11,128 bases of DNA. It comes from Bacilli bacterium. Lineage in GTDB: Bacteria; Bacillota_I; Bacilli_A; RFN20; CAG-288. How positions within the stretch are numbered: the stretch's first letter is position 1; each line of letters begins with the position of its first letter. The stretch covers positions 1-11,128 of the forward strand of contig JALFLX010000064.1 of the NCBI GenBank assembly GCA_022774485.1. Direction: 5' to 3'. Shown here piece after piece: positions 5,744-11,128 of the stretch. A model generated the notes under the pieces. The model saw only the letters and a program-made list of their open reading frames with translations. It was not told the origin of the DNA and searched no databases. The translations under genes were made by a program, and so were the position numbers.

Positions 5744-8404
5744 ATGCGAAAATATCAACTTCACGATCCTGGCAATCAATCCTATGAGATGAAATTCTCG
5801 GATGATCAAAACGATAATGGAAGAGAAGATCCTAGAAGGGATTCTTCTTCCGGAGAGAAGAGAAAAGGGGGTGTCTTATCTCTAGTTCTTCTCGCCTTAG
5901 CTTTCATTGCGCTTGTCTCCGGCATGCTTTACTTTTTGGTCTTCCGCTCTTCAAACAATATGAAGACATTTAGCGAGAATGCAATCGCCTTCAATGTCGA
6001 TTATGACACAGATGGAAAGATGGATTCTCTCACTGAGATCGATGAGCACAGCGGTCAATTCAACACTCTGAGCGAGATTGTCCCTGAGGGTCAAGCAGGA
6101 GAATTAGCTTTGATATTGATGACTGCTTCAAATGATCAAAATGACATGGATCATCCTTACAAGCAAGTCACCATGCAGGCGGTCTTCTCTAACACCACCA
6201 GCAAACTCGTCTATCTCTCAGGTTCCTACACGTATTACTCCACACCGGTGAAGAAATACAGCTACAACTACCAGTGCACTATCACTGCGGAAAGCTATGA
6301 GAGATACGTCAAGCCGATTGTCAAATATACGAAATTCGAAGTGCTCGATGAGAACGGCGGAACTTACTGGAAGAATTATTATTCTGAAGCCAATTACCTC
6401 ATCGGTGTCGAGTCGAAATCCAGTCTCTCCTCATGGCTCTTCCCACTCATTCTTATCATCGTTCTCATCGTTGTCATGTACTTCTTCTATTCCAAGATGG
6501 CAAAGAGCGCAAACGGCGGTGGCAATCCGATGGCTGGCTTTGTCAACAATGTCGCCCGCAAGACTACAGGAAGCAAAGTTCGCTTCTCCGATGTCGCCGG
6601 CTGCGATGAAGCCAAAGCGGAATTGGTCGAGATGGTCGATTATTTCCACTCCACAGATAAATACACTAGATTAGGTGCGAAATTACCTCACGGTGTCCTC
6701 CTTGTCGGCCCGCCTGGAACTGGTAAGACCTTGCTTGCCAAAGCGGTCGCTGGAGAAGCCTCTGTCCCCTTCTACTCCATCTCCGGTTCTGACTTTGTTG
6801 AGATGTATGTCGGTGTCGGTGCCTCTCGTGTCCGTTCCTTGTTTAAAACTGCAAAGCAGAACGCTCCGTGCTTGATCTTCATCGATGAAATTGATGCAGT
6901 CGGCCGTCAAAGAGGAACTGGCTTAGGCGGTGGAAACGACGAGAGAGAGCAGACCTTAAACGAACTTTTAGTCGAGATGGATGGCTTTGAAGACAACAAC
7001 GGTATCATCGTCATGGCAGCTACAAACCGCAGCGATGTCTTAGATCCCGCCTTGACTCGTCCTGGACGTTTTGACCGCACGATCACTGTTGATCTCCCGG
7101 ATAAAGTCGGAAGAGCAGCCATCTTGAAAGTGCACGCGAAGAATAAGAAATTAGCCGCTGATGTGAACTTTGACAGCATTGCCTCCCGCACTGTGGGATT
7201 CTCCGGCGCTGACTTAGCCAACATCATGAACGATGCTGCTATTCTCGCAGTCCGCGCTAACCGCACTGCAATCACCACCAGCGATATCGATGAGGCGATT
7301 GACCGTGCGATCGCAGGCCCTGCCAAACGCTCTCACTTAGAGGAGAACGAGAAGAGACAGGTCGCCTACCACGAAGCGGGTCACGCTGTCATCGGTCTCT
7401 TCTTACCTTATTCCGATAAAGTACAGAAAATCACCATCATCCCTCGTGGAAGAACCGGTGGTCATGTCCTGATGACTCCGGAGAATGACCGCTTCCTTAT
7501 GACTAAGAATCAGCTTTTAGCCAGAATCACCGGTTATCTCGGTGGAAGAACCAGCGAAGAAATCTTCTTCGGTGATGTTTCCACGGGCGCGAGCAACGAC
7601 ATCGAAGTTGCGACTAACATCGCTCGCTCGATGGTCACCGAATACGGTATGTCGAACTTAGGTCCGATCCAATACGAGAAAGCAGGCGGAAGTGTCTTCT
7701 TAGGAAGAGACTACAATTCCACCCAAGCCAACTATTCCACTCAGATTGCCTTCGAGATTGATAAAGAAATCCGCGATATTGTTGAGAAGTGTCACGCCGA
7801 TGCGAGAAAACTCTTAGAGGAGCATCGCGATGATGTCACCTTGATTGCGGAAACATTGATCAAAAACGAGACAATCACCGCTGATCAGATCAAGTACTTA
7901 CTGGAAAATAGAAAACTTCCGGAAGTTGACGAACACAAGATCGAATCGAAAGAAGGAGAGCCTAAAAACCCTAACAACATCATCCTCTATCCTGGATATC
8001 AATCCTTCTATCACTCTTTGGATAAACTCCTCGAATCCGCTCCGACTCTGATTGTTATGACTGCCGCTGTCAAAGATGGCAAGCCGCTCAGCGAAGAACA
8101 GTTCAGAGAAATCTGTGTCAGCAGAGCCAAAGATTCTCAAAAAGTCGGTGTTTATCTCCTTGACCAGAGTCAGACTGATAAAGTCTCCATGAGCATCGAG
8201 TCATTCGGAGAACACCTTGAGAGCTATGCGGGAGTTGAGTTCTTACTGGTCAAGACAAATGAGAGCACCGTCCGCGCTCTTAGAGCGAAATACCAGCCTG
8301 CTCCCAAAGAGAACCGCCCTGGTGTCGTCAAGGAAATCTTACCCTCTGACCACCAGAAAGAAGAGAAGACAGATACACCTGATGATGCGCAAAAACAAGA
8401 ATAG
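5744..8404 (+). CDS. ftsH: ATP-dependent membrane zinc metalloprotease FtsH with extra C-terminal domain
   Basis: An 886-residue membrane-anchored AAA+ protease that extracts and degrades misassembled membrane proteins and some cytosolic regulators as a hexamer. Start: ATG 5744, six bases after AAAGGGGG (5730-5737). Seen: hydrophilic N-terminus 1-43, membrane segment about 44-67, extracytoplasmic domain 68-230, membrane segment about 231-251, Walker A GPPGTGKT at 322-329, Walker B LIFIDEID at 377-384, second region of homology TNRSD at 427-431 with arginine fingers Arg439 and Arg442, zinc site HEAGH at 543-547, and third ligand Asp619 in SNDIE. All catalytic residues are present. Odd: the extracytoplasmic domain (~160 residues) is about twice the size in E. 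coli, and after the peptidase ends near residue 726 there is a further 160-residue unrecognised domain with a polar tail. It heads a unit with the HTH gene and lemA. Confidence 0.96.
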   Translation: MRKYQLHDPGNQSYEMKFSDDQNDNGREDPRRDSSSGEKRKGGVLSLVLLALAFIALVSGMLYFLVFRSSNNMKTFSENAIAFNVDYDTDGKMDSLTEIDEHSGQFNTLSEIVPEGQAGELALILMTASNDQNDMDHPYKQVTMQAVFSNTTSKLVYLSGSYTYYSTPVKKYSYNYQCTITAESYERYVKPIVKYTKFEVLDENGGTYWKNYYSEANYLIGVESKSSLSSWLFPLILIIVLIVVMYFFYSKMAKSANGGGNPMAGFVNNVARKTTGSKVRFSDVAGCDEAKAELVEMVDYFHSTDKYTRLGAKLPHGVLLVGPPGTGKTLLAKAVAGEASVPFYSISGSDFVEMYVGVGASRVRSLFKTAKQNAPCLIFIDEIDAVGRQRGTGLGGGNDEREQTLNELLVEMDGFEDNNGIIVMAATNRSDVLDPALTRPGRFDRTITVDLPDKVGRAAILKVHAKNKKLAADVNFDSIASRTVGFSGADLANIMNDAAILAVRANRTAITTSDIDEAIDRAIAGPAKRSHLEENEKRQVAYHEAGHAVIGLFLPYSDKVQKITIIPRGRTGGHVLMTPENDRFLMTKNQLLARITGYLGGRTSEEIFFGDVSTGASNDIEVATNIARSMVTEYGMSNLGPIQYEKAGGSVFLGRDYNSTQANYSTQIAFEIDKEIRDIVEKCHADARKLLEEHRDDVTLIAETLIKNETITADQIKYLLENRKLPEVDEHKIESKEGEPKNPNNIILYPGYQSFYHSLDKLLESAPTLIVMTAAVKDGKPLSEEQFREICVSRAKDSQKVGVYLLDQSQTDKVSMSIESFGEHLESYAGVEFLLVKTNESTVRALRAKYQPAPKENRPGVVKEILPSDHQKEEKTDTPDDAQKQE

Positions 8405-8425
8405 ATAACATAGGAGGAATTGTTT

Positions 8426-9004
8426 ATGGCGACAAAGAAGTTCACCGCCCATGCACAGCGGGTCTTAAACCACAATCCCAACGTCGAAAAGTGCACTGAG
8501 AGCAAAATCTTCTTCAAAGAAGAGTTCGCTCTGAAAGTCTGCGAAGCTTTGAAAAACGGAGAGGACCCCTATCAGGTCTTCCAAGACAACGGATTCTCCA
8601 TCCGCATCTTAGGAAAATCCAGAATCAATGGCATCTTAGGCCTTTGGAAATCAAAGTACAACTTAGAAAATCTCCCCAGAAGACAGGTCAAGAAAGCAGA
8701 ACCGAAAGTTGTTGAGACTGCCAAAGACCGCAGAGAGAAAAATCTCGCTCTCGCTATCGCTGAGATTGATCGTTTGGTCGCTCATCCCGAAGAGCTTAGC
8801 TTAGAGGGAAATGTCAGCCACGACCTTGTCCGCTTCCACGCGATTAAGAGAGTGTATGAGACCAAAGAGAAAGTTGTCGTCAAAGATGTCTTAGCTCACT
8901 ACGGCTATCAGTATCCGCAGTATTACGCGTTCTTGCAGAGCTTGAAGCCTAAGAGCGAATTCGTCAATCCTCTCAACCCTCATCAGAAAAGAAAGGATAA
9001 ATAA
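8426..9004 (+). CDS. HTH protein resembling an IS3/IS150-type OrfA plus the start of OrfB, without a catalytic domain
   Basis: A 192-residue soluble basic protein of unknown role. Start: ATG 8426, with TAGGAGG (8411-8417) eight bases before it; an in-frame TTG at 8420 lies too close to that site. Residues 5-80 follow a pattern I recall from HTH proteins linked to IS3-family transposases: LNHNPNVEKCTESKIFF, then EF, then NGEDPYQVFQDNGF, then ILGKSRINGILGLWKSKY. A charged linker (about 85-125) follows. Residues 148-171 (KVVVKDVLAHYGYQYPQYYAFL) recall the short HTH at the start of OrfB (VxxLCxxLGVSRSGYY). No DDE/RNase H domain follows and no terminal inverted repeats are seen, so this is not a mobile element. 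Codon use matches its neighbours, and it sits 21 bases after ftsH and 5 before lemA, suggesting an old domesticated DNA-binding protein. Remote similarity was judged by eye. Confidence 0.6.
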   Translation: MATKKFTAHAQRVLNHNPNVEKCTESKIFFKEEFALKVCEALKNGEDPYQVFQDNGFSIRILGKSRINGILGLWKSKYNLENLPRRQVKKAEPKVVETAKDRREKNLALAIAEIDRLVAHPEELSLEGNVSHDLVRFHAIKRVYETKEKVVVKDVLAHYGYQYPQYYAFLQSLKPKSEFVNPLNPHQKRKDK

Positions 9005-9009
9005 TCACA

Positions 9010-9618
9010 ATGAATCACATGAAACCCGCATCGACCTTGATTGGTATCGGTGCTATTGTCGGGATTGTTATTGCTGCTGTTGTCGTCATCCTCATCATCG
9101 CTTTAGTCTCCTGGTGGGTGAAGAAGATGAACTTCTTCCGCCAGATGCAGGTCAAGATCAAAGAAGCGCTCTCCGGAATCGATGTCGCCCTCACCAAGAG
9201 ATATGATCTCCTCACCAAGCAGTACAACATCGTCAAAGGTTATGCCAAACATGAGAATGAGACCTTAGTCGATGTCACCAAGATGAGAGCAAATTACCAT
9301 GAGGGATCTGGTGATGTGAAAGCCATGAACGACTTTAACAACCAGATGAACCAGCTCTCCAAGAGCATCAACATCGTCATCGAGAAATACCCTGAGCTCA
9401 AAGCTAACACCATGTTCATTTCTCTTTCCAACAGTTGTACCGAAGTTGAAGAGCATCTCCAGGCTTCTAGAAGACTCTTCAACGCCAATGTTTCCACCTA
9501 CAATCAGGCTATCGTCACTTTCCCTGGCTCCATCGTCGCCTCTGCCATCCATGCTACTCCGGAAGAATTCTTCAAAGCCGACGAAGAGAAGAGACAAGAC
9601 GTCAAAATGGAGTTCTAA
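9010..9618 (+). CDS. lemA: LemA family membrane-anchored protein
   Basis: A 202-residue LemA protein. The family has one N-terminal membrane helix and a long helical bundle; its function is poorly defined. Seen: membrane segment about 9-37, then ALSGIDVALTKRYDLL (54-68) matching the family pattern of Asp-Val, Lys/Arg, Arg-Tyr-Asp-Leu, VKGYAKHE (75-82), YPELKAN (127-133), the E(x5)SRRLFNANVSTYN stretch (148-165) and FPGSIVAS (171-178). Start: ATG 9010 or ATG 9019. AAAGGA (8992-8997) is 12 bases before the first, an unusually wide spacing, and lies inside the preceding gene. The gene begins five bases after that gene's stop, so translational coupling is likely. Position downstream of ftsH suggests a membrane-surface or quality-control role, which is inference. 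Confidence 0.92.
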   Translation: MNHMKPASTLIGIGAIVGIVIAAVVVILIIALVSWWVKKMNFFRQMQVKIKEALSGIDVALTKRYDLLTKQYNIVKGYAKHENETLVDVTKMRANYHEGSGDVKAMNDFNNQMNQLSKSINIVIEKYPELKANTMFISLSNSCTEVEEHLQASRRLFNANVSTYNQAIVTFPGSIVASAIHATPEEFFKADEEKRQDVKMEF

Positions 9619-9628
9619 CTCCTGAAAC

Positions 9629-9658
9629 ATGACAGCTGATTCTTCAGCTGTCATTTTC
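9629..9658 (+). terminator. Hairpin after lemA, probable (perhaps leaky) terminator
   Basis: ATGACAGCTGA (9629-9639) and TCAGCTGTCAT (9644-9654) form a perfect 11-base stem with a four-base TTCT loop, followed by only TTTC. The stem is strong but the T-tract is short. It ends 14 bases before the tsaC start and no promoter is visible between, so read-through into tsaC or a promoter inside lemA is required. Confidence 0.65.
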
Positions 9659-9668
9659 TCATCACCCT

Positions 9669-10280
9669 ATGAAACAATTATCATTTACGGACCGAGAGGC
9701 GAAAGAGATTCTTGAAAAAGGCTCTCTTTTAGCGCTACCGACAGAGACTGTTTACGGCCTTGCGGTCAGAGCGGATGATCCTCTCGCTTATGAGAGACTT
9801 GTCAAAGTCAAGAACAGAAGACCGGATAAACCTATCGCTGTGATGTGCTCGAAAAACTTTGATTTAGAGAAGTATTTTCTGATCGATGAGGGGACAAAAA
9901 GCGTGATTGACACCCTTTTGCCAGGCCCTCTCACCATCTTAGTGAAAGCCAGAGAGAACGCTCCTTATCAGATGCATCTTGGGACCTTTGTCGCCGGGAT
10001 CCGTATCCCGAAAAAACAAGAATTGCTCGACTTTTTAGACACACTTCCATTCCTCATCCAAGTCACCAGCGCAAATCTCTCTGGAAGTCCAGCTCTCACC
10101 AGTCAAGAAGAGGTCTACAATACCTTTGACTCTATGAAAGAAGTGGAAGGCATTGTCTCTGGAACCTGTGAGAGCAAAATTCCGACCACGGTTGTCTCTC
10201 TTCTTCACGGAAAAGTGGAAATCATTCGGCAAGGTCAGATCACCAAAGAAGAGATTGAAGCTGTCTACCATAGGAGGTAA
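9669..10280 (+). CDS. tsaC: L-threonylcarbamoyladenylate synthase (TsaC/YrdC type)
   Basis: A 203-residue YrdC/Sua5 domain enzyme. It makes threonylcarbamoyl-AMP from threonine, bicarbonate and ATP, the first step of the t6A37 modification of ANN-decoding tRNAs in the cytoplasm. Seen: PTETVYGL at 24-31, KxRxxxxP at 48-55, PGPLT at 85-89, AGIRIP at 109-114, SANLSG at 134-139, PTTVV at 172-176 and RQG at 187-189, in the usual order. It has only the YrdC domain, lacking the C-terminal Sua5 domain. The start fits the family length, but no ribosome binding site is visible before ATG 9669; instead there is the lemA hairpin. The rpiB ribosome binding site lies in its last codons. The order tsaC to rpiB recalls the ywlC-ywlF neighbourhood of B. 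subtilis. Confidence 0.93.
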   Translation: MKQLSFTDREAKEILEKGSLLALPTETVYGLAVRADDPLAYERLVKVKNRRPDKPIAVMCSKNFDLEKYFLIDEGTKSVIDTLLPGPLTILVKARENAPYQMHLGTFVAGIRIPKKQELLDFLDTLPFLIQVTSANLSGSPALTSQEEVYNTFDSMKEVEGIVSGTCESKIPTTVVSLLHGKVEIIRQGQITKEEIEAVYHRR

Positions 10281-10288
10281 CAAACAAC

Positions 10289-10735
10289 ATGAAAGTTGCA
10301 TTCGCTTGTGATCACGGCGGTTTCGCCTATAAAGAAGCTGTCATTCAGCACTTAAAAGAAAAAGGGATTGAAGTCCTTGATTTTGGAACCTTCTCACTCG
10401 ACTCTTGCCACTACCCTCTCTTCGCGTTCCAAGCTGCTGAAGCTGTCAGAGACAAAAAAGCAGACCGTGGCATCTTGATTTGCTCCTCAGGAGAGGGTGT
10501 CATGATGTGCGCCAACAAAGTAAAAGGTATCCGCTGCGGACTCGGATACGACGATGACTGCAGCCACTTGATTGTCGAGCACAATCACGCTCAGATGATC
10601 GCCTTTGGCGCCAAGTTCATGAAGCTAGAGGATGTCTTACGAAGAATCGATATTTTCTTAGCAGCAGAACCTTTAGAAGGAAGACATCAAGAAAGAGTTG
10701 ATCTTATCGACGCATACGACGAGAAATGCTCTTAA
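10289..10735 (+). CDS. rpiB: Ribose-5-phosphate isomerase B (RpiB/LacAB family)
   Basis: A 148-residue RpiB/LacA/LacB family isomerase. RpiB interconverts ribose 5-phosphate and ribulose 5-phosphate in the pentose phosphate pathway. Seen: CDHGGF at 7-12 (Asp8, His9), Cys65 in ICSSGEG at the position of the catalytic cysteine of the E. coli type, ANKVKGIR at 75-82, EHNHAQMIAFGAK at 97-109 (His98, Asn99) and EGRHQERV at 130-137, the phosphate-binding end. Length is normal. Odd: the usual DYPDYA is replaced by HYPLFA (41-46), and CGTGIG by CSSGEG, so a related sugar-phosphate isomerase is possible. Ribosome binding site AGGAGG (10272-10277) overlaps the tsaC end, eleven bases before ATG 10289. 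Co-transcribed with tsaC. Confidence 0.88.
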   Translation: MKVAFACDHGGFAYKEAVIQHLKEKGIEVLDFGTFSLDSCHYPLFAFQAAEAVRDKKADRGILICSSGEGVMMCANKVKGIRCGLGYDDDCSHLIVEHNHAQMIAFGAKFMKLEDVLRRIDIFLAAEPLEGRHQERVDLIDAYDEKCS

Positions 10736-10741
10736 TCAGAT

Positions 10742-10783
10742 AAGGAGAAACCCGTGTCTCAGATGCGGGTTTCTCCTTTTTTA
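10742..10783 (+). terminator. Strong intrinsic terminator of the tsaC-rpiB unit
   Basis: A 13-base stem pairs AAGGAGAAACCCG (10742-10754) with CGGGTTTCTCCTT (10766-10778) around an 11-base loop, and runs into six T residues (10777-10782). It begins 7 bases after the rpiB stop codon. Confidence 0.93.
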
Positions 10784-10787
10784 TATT

Positions 10788-10805
10788 CGCATGCGCACGC
10801 GCGCG
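10788..10805. repeat. Alternating pyrimidine-purine tract (Z-DNA-prone)
   Basis: CGCATGCGCACGCGCGCG is an unbroken 18-base alternation of pyrimidine and purine, rich in CG steps, in an otherwise AT-rich gap. It lies between the rpiB terminator and the rRNA promoter. Such tracts can adopt left-handed DNA under negative supercoiling; whether this happens here is unknown. The remaining bases up to the promoter (10806-10907) are AT-rich with no gene. Confidence 0.5.
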
Positions 10806-10907
10806 AAAAGCGGTTCTCTCTTTTTAAGGAAAGAGAAAATAAAAACAAGTTTCAGCGTTTTAAAAAAAGCCCATAAAATCGGGCAAAAGTGATTTTTGGA
10901 AGACTCA

Positions 10908-10968
10908 AAAAAATATTTTAAAAAAATTGAATTATTTTGTTGACACTCTATTTTTTGGATGATATACT
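10908..10968 (+). promoter_or_regulatory. Ribosomal RNA operon promoter with UP-like A-tracts
   Basis: TTGACA (10940-10945) and TATACT (10963-10968) are spaced by exactly 17 bases, a near-ideal sigma-A promoter. Immediately upstream (about 10908-10937) are runs of A and T that look like an UP element for RNA polymerase alpha subunits. Transcription should start near 10975. The boxA-type leader that follows shows that this drives an rRNA operon. Confidence 0.9.
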
Positions 10969-10974
10969 CTTACT

Positions 10975-11128
10975 CGCGCTTGAAAAAAACGCAAATACGA
11001 TTGCTCTTTGAAAACTGAACGGGATGACCAGTACATACACAAGGAATACGTCATTTCCAATAGGAAAATGAAGTAGGACAGTAATACCGGATTCGTTCTG
11101 TAAATACAGAAACTGAAATCGAAAGTCG
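10975..11128 (+). ncRNA. Leader of a precursor rRNA (16S rRNA expected just beyond the right edge)
   Basis: This transcribed leader begins at the promoter start and runs off the window. Besides boxA it holds two hairpins: an imperfect one at about 11051-11071 (TCATTTCC with GGAAAATGA, one bulged base) and TTCTGTAAATACAGAA at 11096-11111. These may be processing or antitermination structures. No 16S 5' consensus (AGAGTTTGATC) has yet appeared. The 5' end is inferred from promoter spacing. Confidence 0.8.
11002..11016 (+). promoter_or_regulatory. boxA-type rRNA antitermination element
   Basis: TGCTCTTTGAAAACT is the conserved segment found in front of 16S rRNA genes across Bacillota. It acts in RNA as the NusB/NusE binding site that prevents premature termination of rRNA transcription. 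It lies about 27 bases after the predicted start. Confidence 0.9.

Noticed and set aside
6907..7326. Open frame on the minus strand inside ftsH (139 codons), and a similar one at 9265-9654 opposite lemA
   Set aside because: Both are antisense to well-supported genes. Strong C-ending codon bias on the plus strand removes stops from the opposite strand; no ribosome binding site or recognisable motif.
8405..9020. Active insertion sequence around the HTH gene
   Set aside because: No terminal inverted repeats, target duplications or DDE domain; spacing to both neighbours is operon-like.
1349..9618. Mycoplasma-type genetic code (TGA as Trp)
   Set aside because: Full-length conserved proteins read through without any in-frame TGA, Trp is encoded by TGG, and sbcD ends in TGA at the normal family length.
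10862..10884. Possible minus-strand terminator: GCCC/GGGC stem with a run of T on the minus strand
   Set aside because: Only a four-base stem, and no minus-strand transcript is expected here; probably chance in AT-rich DNA.
10698..10892. Plus-strand frame starting inside the rpiB 3' end
   Set aside because: It runs through the rpiB terminator and noncoding tract; composition and lack of a start signal argue against a gene.

Overview
The window reads as a stretch of chromosome from a low-to-moderate GC Gram-positive bacterium (Bacillota, possibly an uncultured Erysipelotrichia or Mollicutes-related lineage). The reasons are AGGAGG-type ribosome binding sites, TTGACA/TATAAT-type promoters, U-tailed intrinsic terminators, a perfect CcpA-type cre sequence and the GCTCTTTGAAAACTGAAC leader element typical of Bacillota rRNA operons. 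The standard code (table 11) is used: full-length domains read through without in-frame TGA, so this is not a code-4 mycoplasma. The taxonomic call is inference only.

Layout. On the minus strand, 1-788 is the first ~262 codons of an EF-G-like translational GTPase, with a cre-like operator in its leader. A divergent intergenic region follows. On the plus strand come a small DUF2188-type protein (1037-1336) and the sbcD-sbcC DNA-end-processing nuclease pair (1349-5280, overlapping by ATGA). The gap 5281-5743 holds a probable structured RNA that ends in a strong terminator, then an AT-rich stretch, then the ftsH promoter. The next unit is ftsH (5744-8404), an unrecognised HTH protein that resembles an IS3 transposase fragment (8426-9004), and lemA (9010-9618), closed by an 11-bp-stem hairpin. 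tsaC (9669-10280) and rpiB (10289-10735) follow, closed by a strong terminator. The last ~390 bases contain an alternating purine-pyrimidine tract, a near-ideal promoter with an A-tract UP-like region, boxA and an rRNA leader; 16S rRNA should begin just past the right edge.

How the genes relate. The content is mostly housekeeping: translation (EF-G-like, TsaC for t6A, rRNA), DNA repair (SbcCD), membrane protein quality control (FtsH, with membrane-anchored LemA) and pentose phosphate metabolism (RpiB). The ftsH-HTH-lemA block appears to be one transcription unit. The EF-G-like gene and the ftsH to lemA genes are rich in C-ending codons (GTC, ATC, CTC) compared with sbcDC, which fits higher expression.

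The parts worth a second look are the unexplained structured RNA between sbcC and ftsH, the HTH protein fixed between ftsH and lemA, the extra C-terminal domain and enlarged extracytoplasmic domain of FtsH, the EF-G-like protein with Asn at the usual catalytic His position, and CGCGCGCG tracts at or near two promoters. I found no clear evidence of a wholly new multi-gene system.
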